64,000 nucleotides of DNA. Source: Hymenobacter cavernae. Lineage in GTDB: Bacteria; Bacteroidota; Bacteroidia; Cytophagales; Hymenobacteraceae. Numbering within the stretch: the stretch's first letter is position 1; every line of letters begins with the position of its first letter. Shown one piece after another: positions 35,530 to 44,242 of the stretch. The translations under genes were made by a program, and so were the position numbers. The stretch is taken from NCBI RefSeq assembly GCF_014641455.1, contig NZ_BMHT01000007.1:124001-188000 (forward strand), written 5' to 3'. The notes beneath the pieces were generated by a model, which was given only the letters and a program-made list of their open reading frames with translations, was not told the DNA's origin and made no database searches.

Positions 35530-36285
35530 GTGTCTATTTCTTTTATTCGTACGCGGCGTTTCGTGTTGCAGCAGCTTGCTCCAGAGAAACGCGAAGCCTT
35601 GAGTCAATGCCTCTATTCTTTACATAGTCGCATTTTTTCGGGTGTCCCGTACGAGGCATTCCGCCAGTACGTTGTCTTTTCCGCGGCGTGGCGTACGTGG
35701 CTATATGTACGCCAGACGTCCGCCGGCGAGTGGGTGGGCTACACGGCTCTGCACGCCTTCCGTAAAACCTTGCAAGGCAAGCCCGTGTTGATCTTTCGCA
35801 TGGAAATGGGTTCTCTGGAGAACTACCGCGGCTCCGACCTGACCATTTTGCACGTCCTGGCGAAGATGATTGGGGCTAGCCTGCGGCACTGGCGCTGGTC
35901 TGCCTACATCTTTGCGTCTTTTGTGCATCCTTCGAGCTACGCGCTGGCTGCCCGTTATTGCCCGATCGTGTGGCCTAACCGCAACCAGCCCACGCCCGGG
36001 GCCTACGAGCGGCTACTCCAGGCCCTGGCCGACGATTTTCAGCTGGCACCTGTCAACCCGCCTAGCCCAAGGGTGCGCCAGGTGAGCTGGATAACCCGCG
36101 AAACCACGCCGCTGGTCTGGGACCCGCAACGGAACCCGCATGTAGCGTATTTCCTCGAAGCCAACCCCGGCTACGGACAGGGACAGGGCCTGCTTACCGT
36201 TATCCGGGCCAGGTTACCCGATCTGCTCCTCATCTTCGTGCGCTTTGCCTATGTGCGGGGCCGACGGCTCCTGCGTAGTCGCTGA
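35530..36285 (+). CDS. Uncharacterised protein, possibly GNAT-like
   Basis: 251 residues from a GTG start at 35530, without signal peptide. Not assigned to a family with confidence. The first half, with GEWVGYTALHAFRKTLQGKPVLIFRMEMGSLENYRGS, has a strand-turn-strand layout faintly like an acetyltransferase fold, but no acetyl-CoA motif is obvious. The C-terminal part is basic and hydrophobic (LLLIFVRFAYVRGRRLLRSR) and might contact membrane. It stands alone between the right direct repeat and the STAS-like cluster. Confidence 0.6.
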   Translation: MSISFIRTRRFVLQQLAPEKREALSQCLYSLHSRIFSGVPYEAFRQYVVFSAAWRTWLYVRQTSAGEWVGYTALHAFRKTLQGKPVLIFRMEMGSLENYRGSDLTILHVLAKMIGASLRHWRWSAYIFASFVHPSSYALAARYCPIVWPNRNQPTPGAYERLLQALADDFQLAPVNPPSPRVRQVSWITRETTPLVWDPQRNPHVAYFLEANPGYGQGQGLLTVIRARLPDLLLIFVRFAYVRGRRLLRSR

Positions 36286-36383
36286 AAAAGCAAGCTTAGC
36301 GATACTATGGCAAGGATGTGCTTGTTTGCCTATCTTTACTACCTTTCATTTCCCCCTGAACTGTCCGACTCACCTATTGCTGT

Positions 36384-36827
36384 ATGCTAGTGTATTCCAA
36401 CAAAACAGGCACTTTGCGTGCTGACCAAGAAGGTAAGTACCTACACCTGACGTGGAATGAAGGAATACGTGAAGATTACCAGATTCAGGAGATGTTCAGC
36501 CACGTTTTGCGCTACATCCAGGAAACGGGCTGGCACAAAATCCTGATCAACCAGCGCTGGATGCAGCCGGCAAGTGTGGAAGTGGAGCTATGGTTTCGCA
36601 CCAACTGGCTACCTAGGGCAGTAGCGGCAATCGGCACCTGTCGGGCGGCAATTGTTGTTGGGCAGGACGTATTCACCCGCCTTGTTACCGTCTCGCTGAT
36701 GCGAGAGAGTAGCTTGGCTATCAGCAGTGTTTCGGAGCTACAGTACTGCCTTTTCCAACGGGAAGAAACCGCGTTGCGTTGGCTGCTCAACGACAGCCAG
36801 ACGGATTGTAGTGAGGGTATTGGCTAG
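36384..36827 (+). CDS. Small STAS-like protein, paralogue 1
   Basis: 147 residues, soluble. It shares with the protein at 37490 the pattern MLVxSNxxGxLRAxQxGxYLHLxWNEGxRED, then ETGW/QTGW..IL.NQ..MQ, WFR..WLP and RAAIVVGQDVFTRL.TVSLMR. The layout of strands and helices suits a STAS-like or SpoIIAA-like fold. Function unknown. It is the first of three related genes within 1.6 kb, the middle one on the other strand. Confidence 0.7.
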   Translation: MLVYSNKTGTLRADQEGKYLHLTWNEGIREDYQIQEMFSHVLRYIQETGWHKILINQRWMQPASVEVELWFRTNWLPRAVAAIGTCRAAIVVGQDVFTRLVTVSLMRESSLAISSVSELQYCLFQREETALRWLLNDSQTDCSEGIG

Positions 36828-36890
36828 CGCCAGAGCACGTGCCGGCTGTTTCTGTAGTCCTCGGAGCGGACACCATCAAAGCTAGCCTGC

Positions 36891-37307
36891 TTAGGGAGCT
36901 TGCCGAAGCCATGCGGCAGCCGAAACTTCGTCCTGAAAGATCTGGTAGTGCAGAATGCCTTCCTGCGCTTCGTGCATCACCAAGTTGGTAGCCAAGCGCG
37001 CAAATACATCTTCAGGTAGAAGCATTGCTACCATAACATCTTGGTGCCTTTCGGTTTGCGTGGTCAACCACTGCTCCCGGATCCAGCGGCGCTCCTCATC
37101 GGTGAAAGGAGTCATGGCCCGTTGATCGGTGAGCACCTTGTGCCAGCTTCGGCGTTGGAGCAGGTGACCTAGGTGCGTAAGAAGCGCCTGAAAGTCGCCT
37201 AGAAGGCGTTTGCCAGGTTTATACTGCACAATGGCATAGCCGTTGGCGTGCTCACTCACGCGCCCAACGGCATTCTCGTAATAAACCAGGTGAGTGGAAA
37301 GCGGCAT
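36891..37307 (-). CDS. Small STAS-like protein, paralogue 2 (diverged)
   Basis: 138 residues, soluble, on the opposite strand between its two relatives. It keeps the same skeleton: a short N-terminal strand, SWHKVLTDQRAMTPFTDEE (compare GWHKILINQRWMQPASVE in paralogue 1), WIREQWL and PEDVFARLATNLVMHE (compare GQDVFTRLVTVSLMRE). The similarity is weaker than between paralogues 1 and 3. Function unknown. Confidence 0.65.
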   Translation of the reverse strand: MPLSTHLVYYENAVGRVSEHANGYAIVQYKPGKRLLGDFQALLTHLGHLLQRRSWHKVLTDQRAMTPFTDEERRWIREQWLTTQTERHQDVMVAMLLPEDVFARLATNLVMHEAQEGILHYQIFQDEVSAAAWLRQAP

Positions 37308-37489
37308 ACTCGCGTTGAACAGAACAGGGAAAAGCTAATAAAAACTACGCAAAACTACGCGTACTGCTTATACCACCAAGAAGCTCCGGGCGCTTTTCAT
37401 CGAAGCCTTTCACTCACCTACAGCTTGCCCGACAACGCTATTCCCGTACCTTTGAACACGCTTTATTGCCGAACCGAATGACTTCTTCT

Positions 37490-37900
37490 ATGTTGGTGCA
37501 CTCCAATACAGCCGGTTCGTTGCGTGCAGAGCAGGCCGGCCAATACCTTCATCTGCATTGGAATGAGGGCCAACGGGAGGATGCAATGATTGTCGAATTA
37601 TTTGACCGAGTGCTGACTTACTTACTGCAAACTGGCTGGCGCCGCATCTTGGTCAACCAGCAGCGAATGCAATCCTCCAGCCCAGAAGTGCAATCCTGGT
37701 TTCGCGCCGATTGGCTGCCGCACGCCGCCTCCCAACTGGGACCTAGCCGGGCCGCAATTGTCGTTGGGCAGGATGTATTCACGCGGCTGGCCACCGTCTC
37801 GCTCATGCGAGACGCCACCCTGACAGTTGCCGAGTTTCCTGATTTCTCGTACCAACTGTTTCATTACGAGCAGGAAGCACAGCGTTGGCTGGTAGGCTAG
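37490..37900 (+). CDS. Small STAS-like protein, paralogue 3
   Basis: 136 residues from the ATG at 37490, chosen because it aligns with the start of paralogue 1 (MLVHSNTAGSLRAEQ against MLVYSNKTGTLRADQ); in-frame starts at 37478 and 37466 are possible. Much of the chain is the same as in paralogue 1, including RAAIVVGQDVFTRLATVSLMRD. A gene duplication is the simplest reading. Function unknown. Confidence 0.7.
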   Translation: MLVHSNTAGSLRAEQAGQYLHLHWNEGQREDAMIVELFDRVLTYLLQTGWRRILVNQQRMQSSSPEVQSWFRADWLPHAASQLGPSRAAIVVGQDVFTRLATVSLMRDATLTVAEFPDFSYQLFHYEQEAQRWLVG

Positions 37901-37950
37901 CGCCCGGCAATTGCGACCAGGAAGAACGCAGAAACCTAGGTCGTAAACCT

Positions 37951-38733
37951 TTATAAGCTTTGTTGTCGCTTTTCCTCGACACCTAGCCCAAACAAAGCAA
38001 AGTCATATTTCACCGGATCATTCGGGTCGAAGGTGCGAAGGTGCGCCGTAAGTTCCTCGGCAGCCTGCCAATCGACCAGCTTGCGCGTGAGCAGGCCCAG
38101 GCGGCGCGCCACACGTTCCACATGCACGTCGCAGGGACAGATAAGATCGGCCATCGGCAGGCGTTGCCACAGGCCGAAGTCGACGCCGCGTGCATCCTGG
38201 CGCACCATCCAGCGCAGGTACATATTCACGCGCTTACAGGCCGAGCCGCGGGCGGGCGTCGCTACGTGCTTGCGGGTGCGCTGGGGCGCGTCGGGCAAGC
38301 TAAAGAAGAGGTTGTGGAAGTTCTCCAGTCGCTCGCGCTGCGTGCTGCCGAGCAGAAATGCCTCTTCCAGCGTGCTGTGGCTTTGGTAAAACCAGCGCAG
38401 CCAATGCACGAAGTACAGCAGATCGGTGTCGCAGAAGGTGCGATGGCAGAAGCCGAGCAGGCCCTTCAGGTCGTCGTCGGAATGCTGCATAATGAACTGA
38501 TACGGCGCATCATCCATGCGGCGCAGCAGCTCGTGGCACTTGCTGATAATCGTCTTGCGCTGCCCCCAGGCAAGCAAAGCCGCAAACAATCCGCTGATTT
38601 CCACATCCTGCCGCTGCGTAAAGCGGTGCGGAATGTTGATCGGATCATTCGCAATGAAAGCCGGCTGATCGTAACGGTCGTAGTGGTCGTCAAGAAATTT
38701 ACGAAGCTGAGCAGTATTCATTTCATTTAACAT
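37951..38733 (-). CDS. TIGR02757 family protein (DUF2400)
   Basis: About 256-260 residues; the likely start is MNTAQLRKFLDDHYDRYD (38721). The family is recognised from NDPINIPHRFTQRQDVEISGLFAALLAWGQRKTII near the N-terminus, CKRVNMYLRWMVRQD (helix-hairpin-like) and CPCDVHVERVARRLGLL. These proteins resemble DNA-glycosylase helical folds and are widespread in Bacteroidota, but their role is not established. It is transcribed away from the LysM gene, with an AT-rich inverted repeat (TTTACCAATTAACATTTACCAG) between them. Confidence 0.85.
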   Translation of the reverse strand: MLNEMNTAQLRKFLDDHYDRYDQPAFIANDPINIPHRFTQRQDVEISGLFAALLAWGQRKTIISKCHELLRRMDDAPYQFIMQHSDDDLKGLLGFCHRTFCDTDLLYFVHWLRWFYQSHSTLEEAFLLGSTQRERLENFHNLFFSLPDAPQRTRKHVATPARGSACKRVNMYLRWMVRQDARGVDFGLWQRLPMADLICPCDVHVERVARRLGLLTRKLVDWQAAEELTAHLRTFDPNDPVKYDFALFGLGVEEKRQQSL

Positions 38734-38832
38734 TTACCAATTAACATTTACCAGTTTATACTAAACCAGTAACCTAGGTTAGATTGGCAAGTGCTGATAA
38801 CTGGTAAATGTTAATTGATAGATGTTAACTGA

Positions 38833-39861
38833 CTACGGTACATACGAGGTTTCGACGCGGAAGCGGCTGTTTGGCATGGAGAGGCGCTGCACGGCGCGAG
38901 GGGAGAGGCGCACCAGAATGTTGCTGTTCTCGCCCGTGTCGGGTAGCTGACCAATTACGCGCACGTACACCGACTGGCCGTTCATGATGTTGCGAACCTG
39001 CATAATGGTGCCCACCGGCGCCGTCTTGTGCAGGGCTAGGTACTTGTCGGTTACGGCGCCTTCGATGGTAGCAGCGAGGCCATTTTCCCGCACTCGATGC
39101 ACAATTTCGCTGGCCCGCTCGGGTGCCCGCTCTTCGTTGTTGCTAGGTGCCGATGTGATAGCGGCATCAGTGCTGTTTTCTTTGTTGCGCTCCTCTTCAT
39201 CGGGGCGCTCGGGCAGGGTAGCTGGCGCTGGTGGGGTCGATTTGGGCGGGTTTGCTGCACCAGTCGGCTCGGTTGGGGCTGGTTTAGCACTGGCCGGAGC
39301 ACCGTCGGCGGGCACAATGATCAGCGTTTGCCCCACCCGCACGCCGTACGTCACGGGCAGGTGATTGAGGCGGGCTAGCTCAGTCGGCGCCAGATTGAAG
39401 CGGCGGGCGGTCGAGAAGAGTGTCTCACCTTTTTGCACCACATACACTTGATTGCCAACGGCGTCGGAGTGCAGGCCGGGCGCGGGAGCTGTAGGTTTGG
39501 CTGCCGGTGCCGTAGGGGAGTGTGCAGCGGTAGCTGGGCGCGGAGCTGCTGGCACCGGGCGGGTCGCCGTTGCCGGGGCGGGAGTAAGCACTACTCGCGT
39601 GCGGGGTACCAGCACTACCTGTCCCGAATACAACGCTCCTTTGATCTGCGGGTTAGCCCCCACAATTTGGTCAACGGGCACTTTGTAGCGCCTGGAAATG
39701 CCGTACAGGGTTTCACCGGCTTTCACGCGGTGCTTGATCAGCATTTTGTTGTTTTGGTAGATGACTCCAATCGAATCGACCGGGGCAACAGGCCGGGGAG
39801 CGGCCAACGCCGTAAAACCAACGAAAAAAGACGTGGTAAGCAGCACTAAAAAACGAGTCAT
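38833..39861 (-). CDS. LysM-repeat secreted protein with RlpA/DPBB-like C-terminal domain
   Basis: 342 residues from the ATG at 39861, which gives a signal peptide MTRFLVLLTTSFFVGFTALAA; the frame is open 55 codons upstream without a signal. Two LysM peptidoglycan-binding domains: HRVKAGETLYGISRRYKVPV (about residues 43-88) and YVVQKGETLFSTARRFNLAP (about 143-186), separated and followed by Pro/Ala-rich linkers. The C-terminal 100 residues (GLAATIEGAVTDKYLALHKTAPVGTIMQVRNIMNGQSVYVRVIG) have the double-psi barrel look of RlpA-like proteins. It probably acts on or binds the cell wall in the periplasm. Confidence 0.85.
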   Translation of the reverse strand: MTRFLVLLTTSFFVGFTALAAPRPVAPVDSIGVIYQNNKMLIKHRVKAGETLYGISRRYKVPVDQIVGANPQIKGALYSGQVVLVPRTRVVLTPAPATATRPVPAAPRPATAAHSPTAPAAKPTAPAPGLHSDAVGNQVYVVQKGETLFSTARRFNLAPTELARLNHLPVTYGVRVGQTLIIVPADGAPASAKPAPTEPTGAANPPKSTPPAPATLPERPDEEERNKENSTDAAITSAPSNNEERAPERASEIVHRVRENGLAATIEGAVTDKYLALHKTAPVGTIMQVRNIMNGQSVYVRVIGQLPDTGENSNILVRLSPRAVQRLSMPNSRFRVETSYVP

Positions 39862-40097
39862 AAGAGAAGGTGCGCAGCAAGCACGCAGAAGCCAGCAACG
39901 GGGCCTGGCCCCGCGCGGAAGACGGGATAAAGTAGGCGGAAAGATAAAAAATAATCCTAGCCCAAGGCCGCTTACGCCGGCTTGGCTTGGCGCTAAATCC
40001 GGATAAAGTAGCTTTTCTGGCTGCAAACCCGACTGACCTAGGTAGATACCGGAAATTTCGGCGTTTTTTGCAGCACGGTTCTCAGTCCTGTTCTGCT

Positions 40098-40850
40098 ATG
40101 CTCAACGCCCTCGGCATTATCCCCGCCCGCTACGCTTCCTCCCGCCTGCCCGGTAAACCGCTCATCGATCTGGGCGGACAATCCATTATCCAACGCGTGG
40201 TGGCGCAGGCTCAGCAGTCGTCGCTGGGCCGCGTGGTGGTGGCCACCGACGATGAGCGGATTCAGCGCCACGTCCTAGGTTTTGGCGGCGAAGTTGTCCT
40301 GACGTCGCCCGATCACCCGAGCGGCACCGACCGGGTATTCGAGGCTTATCAGCAGCTCGACCTAGGTGCTGAAGTAGATTGCGTGGTGAATATTCAGGGG
40401 GATGAGCCTTTCGTGCAACCTGCCCAGATTGACGCCCTGGTGCAGCTCTTCGCCGCTACGCCGCCGCCCCAGATTGCTACGCTCGTGAAACCCGTCCTGA
40501 CGGAGGAAGAGTTGCGCAGCCCGCACTTGCCGAAAGTGGTGATTGACCAGCGCGGTCAGGCCTTGTATTTCAGCCGCCACCCGTTGCCGTACCAGCGCCA
40601 GCACGCGCCCGAGCAGTGGCTGGCGCATCATCGCTACCTGCGCCACATCGGCCTTTATGCCTATCGCCCCGACATTCTGGAGCAGATTACCCGCCTGCCG
40701 CCGTCGCCGCTGGAAATAGCCGAGTCGCTGGAGCAACTGCGTTGGCTGGAGCACGGCTTCCGCATCCAGACGGCCGAAACAACGTTGGAAACCATCGGGA
40801 TTGACACGCCGGATGATGTCACGCGGGCCTTGCAATTCCTGCGGACCTAG
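40098..40850 (+). CDS. kdsB: 3-deoxy-manno-octulosonate cytidylyltransferase
   Basis: Activates Kdo with CTP to CMP-Kdo for lipid A core synthesis in the cytoplasm. 250 residues from the ATG at 40098, the normal KdsB length and N-terminus (LGIIPARYASSRLPGKPLIDL, with the nucleotide-binding loop). Other hallmarks: VVVATDDERI, SPDHPSGTDRV, NIQGDEPFVQP, YFSRHPLPY and the C-terminal ESLEQLRWLEHGFRI with IGIDTPDD. Its stop codon overlaps the stop of the convergent SUI1-like gene by a few bases. Its presence confirms a Gram-negative cell with Kdo-containing lipopolysaccharide. Confidence 0.97.
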   Translation: MLNALGIIPARYASSRLPGKPLIDLGGQSIIQRVVAQAQQSSLGRVVVATDDERIQRHVLGFGGEVVLTSPDHPSGTDRVFEAYQQLDLGAEVDCVVNIQGDEPFVQPAQIDALVQLFAATPPPQIATLVKPVLTEEELRSPHLPKVVIDQRGQALYFSRHPLPYQRQHAPEQWLAHHRYLRHIGLYAYRPDILEQITRLPPSPLEIAESLEQLRWLEHGFRIQTAETTLETIGIDTPDDVTRALQFLRT

Positions 40851-41188
40851 CCTCCTGCCTTTTTCGCTTTATACCCTAGGTCTAGTAGCACGGCCAGAGC
40901 TTTATCCCGAAAGTCACCCTGAATCAGGATTTCGCCGTCTTTGGCATTGCCGCCCACGCCGCACTTGGTTTTCAGCGCCTTACCTAGGTTTTGCAGATCC
41001 GCATCGCGCCCCACAAAGCCGGTGATGAGCGTCACCTGCTTGCCTCCGCGTGACTTCTTGTCAAGCTGCACGCGGAGGTTTTGCTGCTGAGGCGGCAGCG
41101 TAGCGGCTTCCTCTTCGCTCTGGTGCTGGTATTCGAAATCGGAGCTGGTGGAATACACCACGCCTTCCCGGTTGCGTCGGTTTTTCAT
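40847..41188 (-). CDS. SUI1/YciH-family translation factor homologue
   Basis: 113 residues. After a charged, variable N-terminus (MKNRRNREGVVYSTSSDF), the eIF1/SUI1 domain begins at NLRVQLDKKSRGGKQVTLITGF and includes LGKALKTKCGVGGNAKDGEILIQGDFRDKALAVLLDLGY, matching bacterial YciH-type proteins. The role in bacteria is not settled; E. coli YciH affects fidelity of initiation. The gene converges on kdsB with overlapping stop codons. Confidence 0.92.
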   Translation of the reverse strand: MKNRRNREGVVYSTSSDFEYQHQSEEEAATLPPQQQNLRVQLDKKSRGGKQVTLITGFVGRDADLQNLGKALKTKCGVGGNAKDGEILIQGDFRDKALAVLLDLGYKAKKAGG

Positions 41189-41336
41189 AGGATTAGAATA
41201 GAGTAACTGAGTAGCGGAGCAACTGCGTAAGTAGGTCAGCCGTGCTCTTCTTTAGCTTTGATTTATGGTAACTGAGCAGCGGAATAACTGAATAAGTCGT
41301 TGAACAACACTCAGTCACTCAGCCGCTCATCCACTC

Positions 41337-42212
41337 TTACGTGGCTACTTCCAGAGCCAAAGGAGCTAGGTTTACGTCAAAAATAGAGGATTCGCCTACA
41401 TAGTCGCCGTCAATGTGGAAGCCGAGGGGCGTAGCCGCTTGCACCTGCACCTGGCGAGCCGTGTGGAAGTCGGCGGCGCCGGATCTGGGTAAGTCGCCGA
41501 TGGCCAAACCTAGGCCCACGCGCACCGCTCGCCAGAGGGGGAGGGCATCAATGAGAACCAAGTCGAGCAGTCCGTCGCGAATATCGGCCAACGGGGCAAT
41601 ATAGGCGTTGTTGCCGTATTGAGCGGCGTTGGCAAAAGCCAGCACGTAGCAGTTGGTTTTCAACAGCTTTTCGCCAAACCTAACCTCAATAGACGTTGGT
41701 CGGAAATGCCGGTATTCGCGCAAGGCCACCCGCACGTAGGTTGTCAAACCCCGCGTGCCCGCCGCGGCGAAGCACTTGCTAACGTGCGCGTCAAACCCCA
41801 GCCCGGCCGTGCAGAAAAAAGGGTGCCCATTGATGCTGCCTACGTCAATGTGCTGAAAGCTAGGGGCATTAAAGCGCCGGATAGCGGCCCCTAGGTTTAG
41901 CGGCACGCGCAGATGGCGAGCCAAACCATTGCCGGAGCCGCGCGGAACAATGCCCAAGGCAGCGCCCGTGCCCAGCAGCCCGCGCCCGACTTCGTTCACG
42001 GTGCCGTCGCCGCCCACCGCCACCACTATTCGGAAGCCGGCCGCCGCGGCTCGGCGCGCCAGCTCCTCCGCGTGGCCCGCGTATTCTGTTCGATAAATTT
42101 CATAGTCTACTACACCTAGGTCGAGGTGTTGCGCCAGCAGGGTAGGCACATCCAGCCGGCGGTTTGTCCCCGAGTTTGGATTCAGAATAAAACAGATACG
42201 AAGCCTGGGCAT
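41337..42212 (-). CDS. YegS/BmrU-family diacylglycerol/lipid kinase
   Basis: 291 residues, cytoplasmic. The catalytic fold is shown by CFILNPNSGT at the N-terminus, the nucleotide-binding VVAVGGDGTVNEVGRGLLG near residue 66 and GIVPRGSGNGLARHL, the pair of glycine-rich loops of the DAGK catalytic domain. The C-terminal beta domain follows (FFCTAGLGFDAHVSK, DIRDGLLDLVLI, FHIDGDYV). It phosphorylates a lipid such as diacylglycerol or a sphingosine-like base; Bacteroidota carry sphingolipids, but the substrate is not readable here. It is in the same direction as gap, separated by the gap terminator. Confidence 0.92.
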   Translation of the reverse strand: MPRLRICFILNPNSGTNRRLDVPTLLAQHLDLGVVDYEIYRTEYAGHAEELARRAAAAGFRIVVAVGGDGTVNEVGRGLLGTGAALGIVPRGSGNGLARHLRVPLNLGAAIRRFNAPSFQHIDVGSINGHPFFCTAGLGFDAHVSKCFAAAGTRGLTTYVRVALREYRHFRPTSIEVRFGEKLLKTNCYVLAFANAAQYGNNAYIAPLADIRDGLLDLVLIDALPLWRAVRVGLGLAIGDLPRSGAADFHTARQVQVQAATPLGFHIDGDYVGESSIFDVNLAPLALEVAT

Positions 42213-42259
42213 AGCAGCGGAATACGGGAAAACTGGCCGAAAACGGCCGGCAACCTACC

Positions 42260-42294
42260 AAAAAAGAAAGCCCGCCCGAAAGGGCAGGCTTTCC
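42260..42294 (-). terminator. Terminator of gap
   Basis: On the minus strand, GAAAGCCTGCCC / GGGCGGGCTTTC with a TTTC loop and a run of six T, 20 bases after the gap stop codon. Confidence 0.9.
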
Positions 42295-42314
42295 ACAAAA
42301 TACAAAAAGCTAGC

Positions 42315-43322
42315 TTACGAAGCCATTTTCTCACCCAGCTTCTGGATGAGGTCGGCCGTACGCGTGCTGTAGCCGGTTTCGTTGTCGTACCAGCCAATTA
42401 CTTTGGCCAGCGTGCCATTAGCCGACGTAAGCGCCGAATCGAAGATGCAAGAGTGCGTGTTGCCCACGATGTCGATGCTCACCAGCGGATCGGTGGTGTA
42501 CTCAATGATGCCTTTCAGCGGACCTTCAGCAGCCTGCTTCAGCGCCTCGTTGATTTGCTCCTTGGTGGCTTCTTTTTTCAGGATTACGGTCAGGTCGGTC
42601 ATCGAACCATCCGGCACCGGAACACGCATGGCTAGGCCATCCAGCTTGCCTTTCAGCTCGGGCAGTACCAGACCAACGGCCTTGGCAGCGCCAGTGCTGG
42701 TCGGGATGATGCTGTAAGCCGCGGCGCGAGCACGACGCAAGTCTTTGTGCGGCGCGTCTTGCAGGTTCTGGTCAGAAGTGTAGGCGTGCACCGTGGTGAT
42801 GTAGCCTTTCTCAATGCCGAACACCTCGTCCAGCACTTTCGCCATCGGGGCCAGGCAGTTGGTGGTGCAGCTAGCATTCGAGATAATGGTCTCGTCGCCG
42901 GTGAGGATATCTTCGTTCACGCCAAGCACAACCGTGGGAATGTTGCCCGTAGCGGGAGCCGAAATAACTACTTTCTTCGCGCCAGCCGTGATGTGCTGAC
43001 CTGCGCCAGCCTCGTCAACGAAGCGGCCCGTCGATTCCAGAACAACGTCAATACCCATGTCGCCCCAGGGGAGAAGCTTCGGGTCGCGCTCAGCAAGAGC
43101 GTGAATGCGCTGGCCGTTTACCGTCAGGCTCTCCTCGTCGTAGGTTACGGTGCCATCAAAGCGGCCGTGTACGGAGTCGTACTTGAGCAGGTGAGCCAGA
43201 GTTTTATTATCCGTGAGGTCATTGATGGCCACCACTTCCACGTTGTCACGCCCGAGCAGCGACTTGAACGTGAGACGACCGATGCGGCCGAAGCCGTTGA
43301 TGGCAACTTTAATTTTAGCCAT
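42315..43322 (-). CDS. gap: Glyceraldehyde-3-phosphate dehydrogenase, type I
   Basis: 335-residue glycolytic enzyme that oxidises glyceraldehyde-3-phosphate to 1,3-bisphosphoglycerate with NAD. The ATG at 43322 gives the family start MAKIKVAINGFGRIGRLTF; in-frame codons upstream are not typical. The catalytic Cys is in SNASCTTNCLAPMAKVL, with HAYTSDQNLQDAPHKDLRRARAAA and SWYDNE-like GWYDNETGYSTR at the C-terminus. Asp in INDLTDNK follows the Rossmann strand and favours NAD. Monocistronic, with a Bacteroidota-type promoter 50 bases upstream and a strong terminator. Confidence 0.97.
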   Translation of the reverse strand: MAKIKVAINGFGRIGRLTFKSLLGRDNVEVVAINDLTDNKTLAHLLKYDSVHGRFDGTVTYDEESLTVNGQRIHALAERDPKLLPWGDMGIDVVLESTGRFVDEAGAGQHITAGAKKVVISAPATGNIPTVVLGVNEDILTGDETIISNASCTTNCLAPMAKVLDEVFGIEKGYITTVHAYTSDQNLQDAPHKDLRRARAAAYSIIPTSTGAAKAVGLVLPELKGKLDGLAMRVPVPDGSMTDLTVILKKEATKEQINEALKQAAEGPLKGIIEYTTDPLVSIDIVGNTHSCIFDSALTSANGTLAKVIGWYDNETGYSTRTADLIQKLGEKMAS

Positions 43323-43371
43323 AAAAGAAATTGGTTTAGCGACTCCCAATGAGCCGGATGAAAACGCGGGG

Positions 43372-43403
43372 CTAAGGTATGAGGATGGTCTAACTTCGCC
43401 AAA
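43372..43403 (-). promoter_or_regulatory. Probable gap promoter
   Basis: On the minus strand TTTG (43403-43400), a 20-base spacer and TACCTTAG (43379-43372), close to the Bacteroidota TTTG/TAnnTTTG consensus. It lies 50 bases before the gap start codon. Confidence 0.4.
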
Positions 43404-43755
43404 TCAGAGAAAATTACGCGCAGTCAGGTCCTCTACCCGCATCGCGGGATTGAGGGTATAACAATTTCACACCCGCATTGATTCTGACGCGCTGAATAAA
43501 AGCGCTGCAAAAGCTAGGTGCGTCGTGCTTCCGCAGTAGGAAGGTTGACGCTACTGATGGAGAGTAGGCAGGCAGCTCCGGTAGAGTCAAGAAGTCGCTG
43601 CCGGAGCCCGGCTTCTCATCCAAAAACCAATTTTGGAGCCTGGGTTTTCGGTAAGCAGACCAATATAATGCTGCTGATGCAGTGTTTGAGTGAAATTTTT
43701 CTGCCTGAAAGTCAGCTTATTCGTGTTCGATACGAGATTTTTTTAGGGACAGGTA

Positions 43756-43785
43756 TTGCGGTGAAAGCTCCCACCTCTATCTTTG
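43756..43785 (+). promoter_or_regulatory. Promoter of tRNA-Glu
   Basis: TTG at 43756-43758, a 19-base spacer and a perfect TATCTTTG (TAnnTTTG) at 43778-43785. The tRNA begins 42 bases further on. This supports assignment to the Bacteroidota. Confidence 0.75.
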
Positions 43786-43827
43786 CACCATCAAAACGAA
43801 CAAGGGACGGCAATAATACAACAAAAT

Positions 43828-43899
43828 GGTCCGTTCGTCTAGGGGTTAGGACAGTAGATTTTCATTCTACCAACAGGGGTTCGATTCCCCTACGGACTA
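43828..43899 (+). tRNA. tRNA-Glu (anticodon TTC)
   Basis: A 72-base cloverleaf: acceptor arms GGTCCGT and ACGGACT (with one G-T pair at the end), D arm with AGGGGTTAGGAC, anticodon stem GTAGA/TCTAC around the loop TTTTCAT (anticodon TTC), and T arm AGGGGTTCGATTCCCCT. The discriminator base is A and CCA is not encoded. A perfect 10-base inverted repeat ATCAAAACGA / TCGTTTTGAT (43790-43799 and 43909-43918) brackets the gene and could form a processing stem. The prophage begins downstream, so its 3' end is the likely attachment site. Confidence 0.95.
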
Positions 43900-43924
43900 C
43901 TCGAAACCTCGTTTTGATATTGCA

Positions 43925-43956
43925 AAGCCCCGTAAGTCAAGCACTTACGGGGCTTT
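43925..43956 (+). terminator. Terminator after tRNA-Glu
   Basis: AAGCCCCGTAAGT / ACTTACGGGGCTT stem, followed by TTGCTTTT. Confidence 0.85.
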
Positions 43957-43967
43957 TGCTTTTATCA

Positions 43968-43989
43968 GGTATCACATGGGTATCACATG
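43968..43989. repeat. Tandem 11-base repeat beside tRNA-Glu, possible integrase site
   Basis: GGTATCACATG occurs twice with no spacer, 70 bases after the tRNA. Tandem short direct repeats near an attachment site are typical of integrase arm-binding sites. The role is inferred from location. Downstream to 44242 the DNA is very AT-rich with no gene. Confidence 0.4.
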
Positions 43990-44242
43990 TTGCAAAAAGT
44001 ACCTTTTTGCCTTGTTCTAAATCCGCCTACGTTTGTATACCTGGCGTCTTTGTTTATATAATTATATAATGATTTAATAATATATTAATTTATGTATAAA
44101 TGAGGGAATAGGCTTTAGACAGAAGGTGGTGTATAGTGGAACTTAGCCCACAGGCTCGCAATAGGAAAAATTAGCATTTTATTTACCGCACCAACGAAAA
44201 AATTACTGTAAGTACCACTCTCAGAATATAACAACCAAACAC

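Noticed and set aside
43518..44069. 183-codon open frame across the tRNA-Glu gene
   Set aside because: It covers a clear tRNA with promoter and terminator, and has no protein-like composition.
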